Shown here piece by piece: positions 25,178 through 34,310 of a stretch of DNA of 64,000 bases. The position numbers were made by a program, and so were the translations under genes. Within the stretch, counting starts at the first letter, position 1. Each line of letters opens with the position of its first letter. Source of the DNA: Thermomicrobiales bacterium (GTDB lineage Bacteria > Chloroflexota > Chloroflexia > Thermomicrobiales > UBA6265); the NCBI GenBank assembly GCA_041390825.1, contig JAWKPF010000014.1, positions 1 through 64,000 on the forward strand. Reading direction: 5' to 3'. A model generated the notes under the pieces. It made no database searches. It saw nothing but the letters and a program-made list of their open reading frames with translations, and was not told the DNA's origin.

Positions 25178-26026
25178 TTACGCCAAACCGCGCAGAGTTG
25201 TCAGGTTCATCAGGTCTTCGGTGACGTCATCGTCCTTGGGTGTTTCGAGAATGCCCGGCCGACCCTGCAACCGATCGTCCCGCAAGAGGAACTGGAACGC
25301 ATCCCTTCCGATGAACCCCTCACCGATGTGCGCATGCCGGTCCCGGTACGAGCCAAATTCCTTGGCGGAATCGTTCAGATGCAGCACCTGAAGACGCCCG
25401 AGTCCGATGATTTCATCGAACGTCTCCATGGTGGTCTGGTATGTGGCTTCGGTTCGGATGTCATACCCAGCGGCGAACACATGACACGTGTCGAAACAGA
25501 CCGATATGCGCTGCTTGTCTTCTACTCCATCGATGATCTGGGCGATTTCCTCGAAGGTGCGCCCGAGCGTCGAGCCCTGACCGGCGGTCGTTTCGATCGC
25601 GAGTGAGCAGGCTCCATTCGGCAGGCGCTCGTGAATGATATTGATGGCGTGCGCTACACGCGCTGTGCCCGCATCGACGCCGGTTCCCATGTGCGCCCCG
25701 GGATGTGATACAAGAAATGGGATTCCCAACTGGTCGCAGCGTTCGAGTTCGGTCTGGAGCGCCGCAATCGACTTCTCCCAGGCAGCGTCATCCGGTGACG
25801 CCAGGTTGATGAGATACGAGTCGTGGGCGACCACGGTAGTGATCTGCGGATTCGCGGCAATCCCGTCGCGAATCCGCTCGATGACCACCGGGTCGAGCGG
25901 TTTGGCATTCCACTGGTTAGCGTTCTTTGTGAAGATCTGAAACGAGGTCATTTCCAGGGCGGTGGCGCGCCCGATTGCCTTGTCGACGCCGCCACTGGCG
26001 GAAACATGTGACCCGAGTTCCAACAC
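25178..26026 (-). CDS. nfo: Endonuclease IV (AP endonuclease)
   Basis: Zn-dependent TIM-barrel enzyme that cuts DNA 5' to abasic sites. 282 aa. LGSHVSASGGVDKAI, FTKNANQW, VVAHDSYLINLASP, LVSHPGAHMGTGVDAG, LAIETTAGQGSTLGRTFEEIA, VCFDTCHVFAAGYD, HLNDSAKEFGSYRDRHAHIGEG and ILETPKDD supply the expected His/Glu/Asp metal ligands. A repair gene upstream of a DUF2200 gene and divergent from a GT2 enzyme. Confidence 0.95.
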   Translation of the reverse strand: MLELGSHVSASGGVDKAIGRATALEMTSFQIFTKNANQWNAKPLDPVVIERIRDGIAANPQITTVVAHDSYLINLASPDDAAWEKSIAALQTELERCDQLGIPFLVSHPGAHMGTGVDAGTARVAHAINIIHERLPNGACSLAIETTAGQGSTLGRTFEEIAQIIDGVEDKQRISVCFDTCHVFAAGYDIRTEATYQTTMETFDEIIGLGRLQVLHLNDSAKEFGSYRDRHAHIGEGFIGRDAFQFLLRDDRLQGRPGILETPKDDDVTEDLMNLTTLRGLA

Positions 26027-26133
26027 GGTGGATTTCCCCTTCTGCGGAAAAGTCGAACATTCGGCCTATGCTAGCATTCGCCCATGAGCGGATACGGCCC
26101 CGGGGCCGCTATTTGCGTCCCGAGGACCGTGCA

Positions 26134-26922
26134 TTGAGTCTCGACCAAACCAGACAATCAGGGGTCGCCACACCTCCCTCACAGACGGTCGTCATCCCGG
26201 CCTACAACGAGTCCTTCCGCATCGCAGATTCCCTGCGCGAGATCCTTCAGTACCTACACGAACAGCAATACCGATCGGACGTCCTGTTGGTCGATGATGG
26301 CAGCACGGATGGAACCGCGTCGGTTGCCCGAACAGTGGCGCGGGAGTTCGGCAATCTCGAAGTGCAGACGATCCCGCACGGGGGCAAGGCCGCCGCTGTT
26401 CTCTGGGGACTGGAACATGCCAGGGGTGACCTGATTCTCTTCGCGGACGCCGACCTCGCGACCCCAATCACCTATCTGGAGCCGTTTCGGGCGGAGGTGG
26501 CATCCGGCGCCGATGTGGTCATCGGATCGCGCGAGGGTGAAACAGCGTCCCGAATTGGCGAACCTGAGTTCCGCCACCTGATGGGCCGTGGGTTCAACGC
26601 ACTCGTTCGTCTGTTGCTCCTTCCCGGCATCCACGACACGCAATGCGGGTTCAAGATGTTCACAGCGTCCGCGCGCGACATGATCCTGCCTCGTCTGCGG
26701 CTCTATCGGGGTTCGAATGGTGAACTCTCGTCACCCAAGGTGACTGCCTTCGACGTGGAGCTCCTGGTGGTCGCGCGGCGTCTCGGGTTGGGGATCGCCA
26801 TTGTGCCGGTCAACTGGACCTATGGCGAACAGAGCAAAGTCAATCCGATTGGCGACACATTGACCAACTTCTCGGATGTGGCGCACGTCAAGTGGAACGA
26901 TCTTCGCGGCCGCTACAAATAG
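26134..26922 (+). CDS. GT2 glycosyltransferase, dolichyl/polyprenyl-phosphate sugar synthase-like
   Basis: About 262 aa. GT-A fold with VVIPAYNESFRIADSL, LLVDDGSTDGTASVA, GKAAAVLWGLEHARGDLILFADADLATP (DxD-type), VVIGSREGE, the membrane-side HDTQCGFKMFTASARD and a terminal VPVNWTYGEQSKVNP, as in dolichyl-phosphate glucosyl/mannosyl transferases. The TTG at 26134 is preferred because GAGGA lies 7 bases upstream; an in-frame ATG at 26068 overlaps a TATGCT -10-like element. No C-terminal membrane spans are present. The product would be a polyprenyl-phosphate hexose for envelope glycosylation. Confidence 0.83.
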   Translation: MSLDQTRQSGVATPPSQTVVIPAYNESFRIADSLREILQYLHEQQYRSDVLLVDDGSTDGTASVARTVAREFGNLEVQTIPHGGKAAAVLWGLEHARGDLILFADADLATPITYLEPFRAEVASGADVVIGSREGETASRIGEPEFRHLMGRGFNALVRLLLLPGIHDTQCGFKMFTASARDMILPRLRLYRGSNGELSSPKVTAFDVELLVVARRLGLGIAIVPVNWTYGEQSKVNPIGDTLTNFSDVAHVKWNDLRGRYK

Positions 26923-26950
26923 CCCGAACAATCCGGCCAGTTTGTTGATC

Positions 26951-26980
26951 TTGAGGGTACGTACACTATTTCCGTATACT
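26951..26980 (+). promoter_or_regulatory. Promoter of the response regulator
   Basis: TTGAGG (26951-26956) and TATACT (26975-26980) are separated by 18 bases. The predicted start near 26987 leaves a 50-base leader before the GTG at 27037. Confidence 0.6.
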
Positions 26981-27036
26981 TGAGGCGGCGTTTGGCTGGA
27001 ACGCCGATTGCTTTTCCGCAGGCTGGGTGCATAGCC

Positions 27037-27753
27037 GTGTCACGCACGCGACTTCTCATCGTCGACGATCATCCCCTCTTTCGTGCGGGCGTACGCGGTG
27101 GGCTCGAGGGGTACCCGGACTTGCAGGTGATCGGTGAGGCAGCGTCAGCGGCGGCTGCGCTCGACGCTGTCGACACTTCCCTTCCGGAACTCGTGCTGCT
27201 CGATGCGCAGCTCCGTTCCGACAGCTCTCTCGAGCTTACGAAGCAACTGAAGCGTCGTCATCCGCAGATTCTGGTCATCCTCATGACAAGAACGGAGGAC
27301 GATGAGCAGCTCTTCCAGGCCATACGCTCGGGCGCGGCCGCCTACATCTCGAAAGAGATCGAGCTCGAAGATCTCGTGCGCGTGCTTCGCAAGGTTGCGC
27401 TGGGTGAATATCTCATCAACGAGAGCGTTCTTTCCCGTCCGCATGTCGCATCGCGTGTGCTCCACCAGTTCCAGGAACTCTCGGTGCTGGACGAATCAGC
27501 GGATGGCGTCTTTTCTCCGCTGACCCCGCGCGAGATCGAGATTCTCGATTATGTCGCGCAAGGCAACAGCAACAAAGAGATTGCGTTCCAGCTCGGAATC
27601 TCCGATCAGACGGTCAAGAACCACATCACCTCGATCCTGCGAAAACTGGCCGTCAACGACCGAACGCAAGCGGTCATCTTTGCCTTGCGGCACGGATGGA
27701 TCAAGCTCGACGAGCCAGGCGAGCCCGAGCCAAGATTGCGGGCTGTCCGCTAG
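27037..27753 (+). CDS. NarL/FixJ-type response regulator
   Basis: 238 aa. Receiver domain: RLLIVDDHPLFRAGVRGGLEG, phosphorylation site in LVLLDAQLRSD (Asp56), the switch threonine in MTRTED and the conserved lysine in YISKEIE (Lys106). A linker is followed by a LuxR helix-turn-helix: LTPREIEILDYVAQGNSNKEIAFQLGISDQTVKNHITSILRKL. The GTG at 27037 starts the conserved domain; the frame before it runs into the -10 element. No histidine kinase is adjacent, so it is an orphan; the HisKA_2 kinase at 50 kb is a possible but unproven partner. Its stop overlaps that of the convergent SDR. Confidence 0.88.
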   Translation: MSRTRLLIVDDHPLFRAGVRGGLEGYPDLQVIGEAASAAAALDAVDTSLPELVLLDAQLRSDSSLELTKQLKRRHPQILVILMTRTEDDEQLFQAIRSGAAAYISKEIELEDLVRVLRKVALGEYLINESVLSRPHVASRVLHQFQELSVLDESADGVFSPLTPREIEILDYVAQGNSNKEIAFQLGISDQTVKNHITSILRKLAVNDRTQAVIFALRHGWIKLDEPGEPEPRLRAVR

Positions 27754-28520
27754 AGATGCGCGCCGCCGGTGATGTCGATCGCAGCACCGGTCAGAAACTC
27801 GGCGTCGTCTGACGCAAGATATGCCACTACCCGAGCAACATCCTCTGCGGTTTGCAGTCGGCCGAGCGGGGTCTGGCTGACGTATTCGGCGATCACCGCC
27901 TCCACGGTCATCCCCCGCTTTTCGCTCTCCCAGATCAATTCCCGCTCTTGCATCGATGTCGCGACATAGCCAGGGCAAACGCAGTTCACGCGAATGCCGA
28001 ACTCACCCAGCTCGTTCGCGGCGGACTTGGTGAAGCCAATGCAGGCCCACTTGGACGCAGCGTAGTGCGCCAGCAGTTTCGGCGCCTTCTTGCCGGCCAT
28101 CGAGGCTGTGTTCACGATGGAACCGCATCGTCGAGTCATCATCCCGGGCAGCACCGCCTGCGTGACCAGGAAAACACCCTTCGCATTGACGTCGAAGTTG
28201 AAGTCCCATTCCTCCTCGGTCAACTCCCAGATCGGGCCCATGGTCGAGACGCCCGCATTGTTGGCCAGGATTTCGATGGGTCCAATCTCGCGTTCCACCT
28301 GGTGAGCGACTTCTCGCGCGGATTCGCTCGAAGTGACATCGAGCCGCAGCGCGTGAGCGCCACCGATCGCATTGGCAGTATCGCGCGCAAGATCTGCATC
28401 GATATCGGTGGCAACCACGACCGCGCCGTCGGCTGCCAATGCAGCTGAGATCGCTCGGCCGATGCCGCTGCCCGCCCCGGTCACAACCGCGACACGATTC
28501 TGCAAACGCTGTCCGGGCAT
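27750..28520 (-). CDS. Short-chain dehydrogenase/reductase
   Basis: 256 aa classical SDR. Cofactor motif VVTGAGSGIGRA, with an acidic residue after strand 2 (VATDIDAD) favouring NAD(H). NNAGVS, the catalytic Ser in IVNTASMAG, and YAASK supply the active site; VNCVCPGYVATSM and ITGGAHL close the family pattern. The nearest style is sorbitol or butanediol dehydrogenases. It is divergent from a carbohydrate ABC importer with about 100 bases between, which suggests that it acts on the imported polyol or sugar; this is inference. Confidence 0.87.
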   Translation of the reverse strand: MPGQRLQNRVAVVTGAGSGIGRAISAALAADGAVVVATDIDADLARDTANAIGGAHALRLDVTSSESAREVAHQVEREIGPIEILANNAGVSTMGPIWELTEEEWDFNFDVNAKGVFLVTQAVLPGMMTRRCGSIVNTASMAGKKAPKLLAHYAASKWACIGFTKSAANELGEFGIRVNCVCPGYVATSMQERELIWESEKRGMTVEAVIAEYVSQTPLGRLQTAEDVARVVAYLASDDAEFLTGAAIDITGGAHL

Positions 28521-28557
28521 ATCTGCGCTCCTCGCCGTGTATACAAGGCAACGACAC

Positions 28558-28566
28558 TGCTATTAT
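28558..28566 (+). promoter_or_regulatory. Extended -10 promoter of the ABC importer
   Basis: TGC-TATTAT about 60 bases upstream of the first permease ATG and divergent from the SDR gene. Confidence 0.5.
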
Positions 28567-28626
28567 CAGCGCGACCAAGTCTTTCGAACCATTCGTGAAA
28601 ATCTAACCGCTCAGGACAACCGTCGC

Positions 28627-29514
28627 ATGTCGGTACCCCTCGAAGGAAATCTCGTTTCCAGAGCGCCCGCGGCCCGCAGGAGCGTCGATTGGGCGCGATT
28701 GGCAACCCATGCGGTGTTGATCGTTGCGAGCCTGTCGATCCTGCTCCCGGTGGTGTGGACGCTGCGCAGCTCGTTTGCTTCGAACGACATGGCGTACCGG
28801 CCAATGGATCTGTCCTTTTCACCCAATCTGGACAACTACCGGCAGTTGTTCGTGGAGCAGGATTTCCAGCACAACCTCTGGAACTCGTTCTGGATTGCGG
28901 TGGTCTCATCCGCGATCTGCCTGGCAATCGGCGCGCTCGCGGCGTACTCGATCGCGCGTTTCCGCACCGGCGGCACATCGTTCTCGCTGGCGATTCTTGG
29001 GACGCAGATGCTTCCGCCGGTGGCGCTGGTCATTCCCTTCTACCTGATCGTGCGCCAAACGGTCGAGGTTGCGGGATACGAGCTCAAGATGTTCGATCGT
29101 GGCATCACGCTTGCGATCATCTACCTGTCATTCAACCTTCCCTTTGTGGTCTGGATCCTGATGGGCTTTTTCGAATCGATCCCGGTCGATCTCGAGGAAG
29201 CCGCTCAGGTCGACGGGGCGACGCCGTTTCGCGCTTTTCGGCAAGTGGTCATGCCGCTTGCGCTGCCTGGCCTGATGGCCGCGGGCATCTTCGCGTTCGT
29301 GTTGAGCTGGAACGAGTTTCTCTTTGCGTTGATCCTGACTGGGCGCGAGTCGCGCACGATGCCGGTTGCCCTGGCGTCATTGATGACATCGCAGGGCAAC
29401 CAGGTCGGAGCAATCTGCGCGGCGACGATTTCCATGATGGTCCCGATCGTGGTGCTCACCTGGTTCATCCAGCGGCATCTGGTTCAGGGATTGACCTTCG
29501 GAGCGGTCAAGTGA
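28627..29514 (+). CDS. Carbohydrate ABC transporter permease (MalG type)
   Basis: 295 aa inner-membrane permease with six predicted spans, the first at about 23-45. The EAA loop reads EEAAQVDGATPFRAFRQVVMPLALPG, the contact with the ATPase subunit. CUT1-family features include YSIARFRTGG and the C-terminal FIQRHLVQGLTFGAVK. ATG at 28627 follows AGGAC; the frame is open upstream but crosses the promoter. It comes first in the operon, ahead of the binding protein, an unusual order. Confidence 0.9.
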   Translation: MSVPLEGNLVSRAPAARRSVDWARLATHAVLIVASLSILLPVVWTLRSSFASNDMAYRPMDLSFSPNLDNYRQLFVEQDFQHNLWNSFWIAVVSSAICLAIGALAAYSIARFRTGGTSFSLAILGTQMLPPVALVIPFYLIVRQTVEVAGYELKMFDRGITLAIIYLSFNLPFVVWILMGFFESIPVDLEEAAQVDGATPFRAFRQVVMPLALPGLMAAGIFAFVLSWNEFLFALILTGRESRTMPVALASLMTSQGNQVGAICAATISMMVPIVVLTWFIQRHLVQGLTFGAVK

Positions 29515-29558
29515 GCAGGCGCTGGCGTGTGTCCGGCGCAAGAGATCGAAAGGAGAAC

Positions 29559-30905
29559 ATGGTGAACAGAACCAATCGCACAATCGATCGACGACGACTC
29601 ATGCAACTCACGGGAGCGGCTGGTTTGGGCCTCGCGCTGCCATCGGGGCGCTTCGGCGGTGCTGCGGCGCAGGACATCACCTACTCCCGCGAATTCGAGG
29701 GCACAACACTCAACGCGTTGATGGAAGATCTGCGTGAAACGACCCTGATCGAGGAGATGCTCCCGGAGTTCGAGGAGCTCACGGGTATCAAAGTCCAGTT
29801 CGAGAAGGTCGTCTATCCGGTCATGCACGACAAGCTCGTGTCGCAGCTGGCTGCCGGAGAAGGCAACGGAACGTATGACTTCCTCGAGGTCGACTTCTAC
29901 TGGGTCTACGAGTTCGCGCGTGCTGGCTGGATGGAGGACCTGGGAGAGCGCATCGCCGCCAGCGACGGGCAAGTGAGCCTCGATCGCTACGATCCGGCGG
30001 TGCTGAAGATCGGATCCGAGGTCGATGGGACCACGTACTACATCCCCATGTATGTCTACCCGATGGGACTCCTCTATCGGACGGACCTGTTCGAAAGCGA
30101 CGAGTTCAAGGGGCAGTATCAGGAGATCACGGGAAGCGAGCTCGTGATGCCGACGTCGGTCGAAGATTACGTGGCCATGATCACCGCGACGAATCAGATC
30201 GACCCGGACAACCTCTACGGAGCGGCAATGCAGGGTATGCAGGGCGATCCGATCGTGATGGAGTTCTGCAACTACCTCTATTCGGCGGGTGGCGACTTCT
30301 TCACGGATGACATGTCTGCTCCGGCCATCAACAACGAAGCCGGCGTGGCGGCGGTGCAGCTGTATGTCGATGCGATCAACAACGGAGCGCAACCGGGCGC
30401 TGCCAACGCCGACCTGAACGACACAGGCGCGCTCTGGCGCCAGGGCAAGGCGCTCACCTCGGTCAGCTATCTCTTCTTGCTTTCCGACGGCGAAACGCTG
30501 GAGGACAGCCAGGTGAAGGGCAAGGGCGCGGTCACCACGATGCCGGGAGGAACCGGGTTGACCGGCTCCTGGAGCTGGGGCATTCCCGTGAGCTCACCGA
30601 ATCCCGATGCGGCCTGGGAATTCCTCAAGTGGGTCGAATCTCCCGATGTCGCCATGCGCCGCGCGCTCGGCGGCGGAGTTGCCGCGCAGACCGCCCCGTA
30701 CGACAACCCTGAGTACACCACGGCCTTCCCATGGATGGCGCAGGTCAAGGACCTTATCGCTACCGGCAAAGGGCTTCCCGGCGTCACGAAGCAGGCGCAG
30801 TTGGTGGAGATCATGGGTCGCCATCTGAGCGATGCCGTCACCGGAGGGTCCTCCGCTCAGGACGCCATGAACGCCGCTGCCGACGAACTCAAAGAGCTGC
30901 TATAG
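29559..30905 (+). CDS. Carbohydrate ABC transporter solute-binding protein (family 1, Tat-type signal)
   Basis: 448 aa from the ATG at 29559, with GAAAGGAG at ideal spacing. The N-terminus has a twin-arginine signal: RTIDRRRLMQLTG, then a hydrophobic stretch AAGLGLALPSG, with a likely cleavage after GGAAAQ. The mature protein is an extracellular cluster B-type binding protein (EEMLPEFEELTGIKVQFEKV, GNGTYDFLEVDFYWVYEFA, GSWSWGIPVSSPNPDAAWEFLKW). No lipobox cysteine is visible. It lies between the two permease genes. Ligand: probably a sugar or polyol. Confidence 0.88.
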   Translation: MVNRTNRTIDRRRLMQLTGAAGLGLALPSGRFGGAAAQDITYSREFEGTTLNALMEDLRETTLIEEMLPEFEELTGIKVQFEKVVYPVMHDKLVSQLAAGEGNGTYDFLEVDFYWVYEFARAGWMEDLGERIAASDGQVSLDRYDPAVLKIGSEVDGTTYYIPMYVYPMGLLYRTDLFESDEFKGQYQEITGSELVMPTSVEDYVAMITATNQIDPDNLYGAAMQGMQGDPIVMEFCNYLYSAGGDFFTDDMSAPAINNEAGVAAVQLYVDAINNGAQPGAANADLNDTGALWRQGKALTSVSYLFLLSDGETLEDSQVKGKGAVTTMPGGTGLTGSWSWGIPVSSPNPDAAWEFLKWVESPDVAMRRALGGGVAAQTAPYDNPEYTTAFPWMAQVKDLIATGKGLPGVTKQAQLVEIMGRHLSDAVTGGSSAQDAMNAAADELKELL

Positions 30906-30920
30906 GGCCAGGTTCTTCGC

Positions 30921-30948
30921 GAGAGCCGGGCAACATTGCCCGGCTCTC
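30921..30948 (+). terminator. Intercistronic hairpin after the binding-protein gene
   Basis: GAGAGCCGGGC (30921-30931) pairs perfectly with GCCCGGCTCTC (30938-30948) around AACATT, without a U-tract. At this position it would stabilise the upstream mRNA or partly terminate, giving more binding protein than permease. Confidence 0.65.
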
Positions 30949-30963
30949 ACCGGTATCGCCCAG

Positions 30964-31899
30964 ATGTCCGTCGAGCTCACGTCAGCATCCGAAGAAATTT
31001 CCGCGCAGCGATCGATCGGTTCGACCGGTCAGCGGAGCAATACCCTCTTTCGCTGGGGGATGGCGTTGCCGACGCTGCTCGCGCTGCTGGCAATTGTCGG
31101 GTTTCCCATCGTCTACGCGCTTTACGTGGCCGTGCACCAGTACGACCTTACGGAGGGCGGAATCGGGGACCTCACGTGGTCGCAGAACTTCCGCGATGTT
31201 CTCGGAATGGAGGTTTTCATCCAGGCAATCCGGAACACAGTCGTCCTGACGATTTCTGTGGTCGTCATCGAGCTGGTCGTCGCGTTTGGGCTGGCGCTGC
31301 TCCTCAACCAGCCGAATCTCCGCTTCCGGAACCTCTATCTCTGTGTGCTGCTGATTCCGCTTCTCGTGAGCCCGATTGCTGTCGGTTTGATCTGGCGGCT
31401 GCTGTTGCATCCCGACCTTGGCGCCATCAACTGGTGGTTTCGCAAGCTCGGGTTACCGGCCCAGGAGTGGCTTTCGATCAAGAGCTCGGCAATGCCGGCC
31501 GTCGTCGGGGTCGATGTTTGGCACGAGACATCGCTCTTGATGGTCGTCTTGCTGGCAGGATTGGCGGCGCTCCCCCGTGAACCACTCGAAGCGGCCCGCG
31601 TCGACGGAGCGAACGGGCTGCAGATTCTCCATACGGTAACGATTCCGCTCATGGCGCCGGTCCTACTCATCGCTGCCTTGATTCGCATGATCTCGGCGAT
31701 GAAAACCTACGACCTGATCTACATCCTTACATCAGGCGGTCCTGGCGGCGCGACCGAAACGATCTCGTTTCGCATCTGGAAGATCGGATTCACGAACCTG
31801 AACATGGGGCAGGCGGCCGCCGCATCGATTCTGCTGCTGCTGGCTATCATGCTGCTCACGCTGCTGTTGATTCGCGTCATGCGGCGGGAACGCGCCTGA
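30964..31899 (+). CDS. Carbohydrate ABC transporter permease (MalF/UgpA type)
   Basis: 311 aa, six predicted spans after a cytosolic N-terminus. The EAA loop is REPLEAARVDGANGLQILHTVTIPLMAP; YDLIYILTSGGPGGATETISFRIWKIGF is the usual MalF-type closing region (split: YDLIYILTSGGPGG; TETISFRIW). It completes the importer with the two preceding genes. No ATP-binding subunit is encoded in the window, so a shared MsmK/MalK-type ATPase elsewhere is expected. It converges on mutL with 6 bases between stops. Confidence 0.9.
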   Translation: MSVELTSASEEISAQRSIGSTGQRSNTLFRWGMALPTLLALLAIVGFPIVYALYVAVHQYDLTEGGIGDLTWSQNFRDVLGMEVFIQAIRNTVVLTISVVVIELVVAFGLALLLNQPNLRFRNLYLCVLLIPLLVSPIAVGLIWRLLLHPDLGAINWWFRKLGLPAQEWLSIKSSAMPAVVGVDVWHETSLLMVVLLAGLAALPREPLEAARVDGANGLQILHTVTIPLMAPVLLIAALIRMISAMKTYDLIYILTSGGPGGATETISFRIWKIGFTNLNMGQAAAASILLLLAIMLLTLLLIRVMRRERA

Positions 31900-31905
31900 A
31901 CGCAA

Positions 31906-33696
31906 TCAGGTGCGCCAGAACTGTCGCTCTAGCTCATCTTGGGTCAACTTGAGCATCGTCGGACGCCCGTGACCGCAGGCGCGTGGCTGCTGTGTGCGTT
32001 CGAGCTGCTCGACGAGTTCGCGCATTTCCTGCAGACTCAACGTCTGACCGGCGCGAATCGACGTATGGCAGGCCACGCTGACAGCGACGGAGTCGAGCCA
32101 TGAGCTGCCCGATCCGCCCTCTCCCAACTCCTTGAGGATGTCGCGAAGCCGTGCCTGGACATCGGTTCCGACAGCAACAGCGGGTACCGAGCGAACCAGA
32201 ATCGAACTTGGGCCGAACCGTTCCAGATCGAATCCCACTTGACGCAACTCATCCAGCGATTGCTCGACGACCGCGGATTCCTCTGGAGAGAGATCGACCA
32301 CCAGAGGATCGAGCATGGGTTGTCGCTCGACGCCAGCCGCAGCCATTTGGCCCAGAAACCGCTCATATACGACCCGTTCGTGCGCGGCATGCTGGTCGAT
32401 CATGTACAGCCCTTCTGGCCCCTCCGCGATGATGTACGTGCTCGCGACCTGCCCAAGCACTCGAAGCGTTGGGAGCGACGGGCGTGGCGCCTCGCGAACC
32501 GGTTGCTGGGGTTGACTGGACGCGTTCGAGGACGGCAGCGGTACTGATGGCCGCTGTTGATACGGCTGGTGGTCGATAACCGGCAACGATGTGGGCAAGT
32601 ATCCTCCGGCAACTGGTGCGGAGCTCTCGATCCGAATGCGGGGAGGTTCGGCGCGAGGAATGCGCGAGAGCGTGGCATGCGCCGCCCGCGAGATGGCCCG
32701 AGCCACAGCCCGCTCGTCCGCAAACTTCACCTCCGCTTTGGTCGGATGAACGTTGACGTCCACAAACTCCGGATCGAGCGAAATGCGCACAAGTGTGACG
32801 GGATGACGGCCCACCATCAGCAGGGTGTGATACGCCTCTTCCAGTGCGTACATCAACGTGCGGCTTTGGATCTGGCGCCCGTTGACGAAGAAGATCATTT
32901 GCTGCCGGTGGGATCGCGTTACCGTTGGCGCGCAGAGCCAACCCGTGACGGTCACACCGGGCACCCGTGCGTCAAGATCGGGCTCCTGTAGCTCGATGGC
33001 GGCGCGGCCGACATCGATGCCATAGACGGAGGTTGCCGCTTCGATCAGGTCGCCGCTTCCCTGAGTCGAGAAGCTGCGCCGCCCGTCCACATCGAATGAG
33101 AAGCCAATCTCAGGATAGGCCGCCGCATAGGCTCCGACCAAACGAGTGATGAGCCCGCTCTCGGTCGAAGGTTGCCGCTGGAACTTGCGTCGCGCCGGAA
33201 CGTTGTCGAAGAGGTCACGCACCTGCACAACAGTGCCGCCACCCCCACTTTCGGCCAGTGTGGACCCGATGCTTCCGAATTCGACTCGAACGGACGCCGC
33301 CTGAGGCGCTTCATGCGAACGCGATTTCACACGCAGCGACGAGACGGCAGCAATGCTCGGCAACGCTTCTCCTCGAAAGCCAAGCGTGTGCAGTCCGTCC
33401 AGGTCCTCGAATGCGCTCAACTTCGACGTGGCGTGTCGCTGCAACGCAAGTGGCAGTTCGTCTGCCGCGATGCCGAACCCGTTGTCGACAACTTCGATCA
33501 ATCGCGTGCCACCGGCTTCGATCGAAACGGCGATGCGTGTCGAGTGCGCGTCGATGGCGTTCTCGATCAGCTCCTTCACGACCGACGCTGGGCGCTCGAC
33601 CACCTCGCCAGCGGCGATCTTGCCAATCGTTTCGTTGTCCAGGAGTTGTATGGGCACAGCGCTGCGTTTCGAATCGATCGGAGCGGGGTTGCTCAC
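31906..33696 (-). CDS. mutL: DNA mismatch repair protein MutL (endonuclease type)
   Basis: 596 aa. GHKL ATPase: GEVVERPASVVKELIENAIDA, DNGFGIAADEL, HATSKL and TLGFRGEALPSIA. After a Pro/Ser/Gln-rich linker, the C-terminal dimerisation domain has DQHA-x2-E-x4-E (DQHAAHERVVYE, about 434-445), ACHTSIRAGQ, and CGHGRPTM near the end, the metal sites of nicking-type MutL. So this organism probably uses MutH-independent repair. Its start overlaps the stop of the glycosylase gene by 4 bases. mutS is not adjacent. Confidence 0.96.
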   Translation of the reverse strand: MSNPAPIDSKRSAVPIQLLDNETIGKIAAGEVVERPASVVKELIENAIDAHSTRIAVSIEAGGTRLIEVVDNGFGIAADELPLALQRHATSKLSAFEDLDGLHTLGFRGEALPSIAAVSSLRVKSRSHEAPQAASVRVEFGSIGSTLAESGGGGTVVQVRDLFDNVPARRKFQRQPSTESGLITRLVGAYAAAYPEIGFSFDVDGRRSFSTQGSGDLIEAATSVYGIDVGRAAIELQEPDLDARVPGVTVTGWLCAPTVTRSHRQQMIFFVNGRQIQSRTLMYALEEAYHTLLMVGRHPVTLVRISLDPEFVDVNVHPTKAEVKFADERAVARAISRAAHATLSRIPRAEPPRIRIESSAPVAGGYLPTSLPVIDHQPYQQRPSVPLPSSNASSQPQQPVREAPRPSLPTLRVLGQVASTYIIAEGPEGLYMIDQHAAHERVVYERFLGQMAAAGVERQPMLDPLVVDLSPEESAVVEQSLDELRQVGFDLERFGPSSILVRSVPAVAVGTDVQARLRDILKELGEGGSGSSWLDSVAVSVACHTSIRAGQTLSLQEMRELVEQLERTQQPRACGHGRPTMLKLTQDELERQFWRT

Positions 33697-34310
33697 GACG
33701 AAGGTAGCATCTCCGGCGAAAACGGAACACCCCGCCGGTGCGCAGAAACGTAGCGATTGCCTGCTTCGAAGAAACGCAACTCGAGTTCAGGGGATTTCGT
33801 AATCCCGATTCGTTCACCCACGACGAGGGAGGCGCGTGCGCTCGCGGGTGTGATCCAGATGGCATCCGAAGTTGCCAGATCGACCTTGTGCAGACCGTCG
33901 TCGATCCCGAATGCCTGGCAGAGTTTTCCGGGGCCCGACGCCAGCTGCCGTAGTGCCGTCAAGCCACGGCGTTTCTCCATCAAGTCGATTCCGTCGAGTG
34001 GTTCGACAGCACGCACCAGCACGGCTCCCACGCTTTCCGGAGCATGGGCAACGATGTTGAACATCCAGTGCATCCCGTAGGATCGGTAGATGTAGATCGT
34101 TCCCGGCGCACGTTGCATCACATCCTGGCCGCGTTTCGACCACGCTGCATGAGATGCGCGATCGGAGGCATCGAGATATGCCTCGGTTTCGACAATGCGC
34201 CCGGACGTCACCCCGGCGGTCGAATAGCGCCAAAGCACGCAGCCGATCAGATCGACCGCGACGGTGGCCGTCGGGCGCTCGAAGAATCCTCGATCGAGAC
34301 GGTCAGCCAC
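33693..34310 (-). CDS. 3-methyladenine DNA glycosylase (AAG/MPG family)
   Basis: 205 aa. Removes alkylated purines. Motifs: LIGCVLWRY, GRIVETEAYLDASDRASHAAW with the catalytic glutamate, GTIYIYRSYGMHWMFNIV, AVLVRAVEPLDG and ASGPGKLCQAFGI. It lies between valS (8-base overlap) and mutL (4-base overlap), so the three are one transcript: valS-mpg-mutL. The combination of base excision and mismatch repair beside uvrA makes a small repair cluster. Confidence 0.93.
   Translation of the reverse strand: MADRLDRGFFERPTATVAVDLIGCVLWRYSTAGVTSGRIVETEAYLDASDRASHAAWSKRGQDVMQRAPGTIYIYRSYGMHWMFNIVAHAPESVGAVLVRAVEPLDGIDLMEKRRGLTALRQLASGPGKLCQAFGIDDGLHKVDLATSDAIWITPASARASLVVGERIGITKSPELELRFFEAGNRYVSAHRRGVPFSPEMLPSS

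Noticed and set aside
26068..26133. ATG at 26068 as the start of the GT2 gene
   Set aside because: It overlaps a TATGCT promoter-like element and lacks a Shine-Dalgarno; the TTG at 26134 has GAGGA. The choice remains uncertain.
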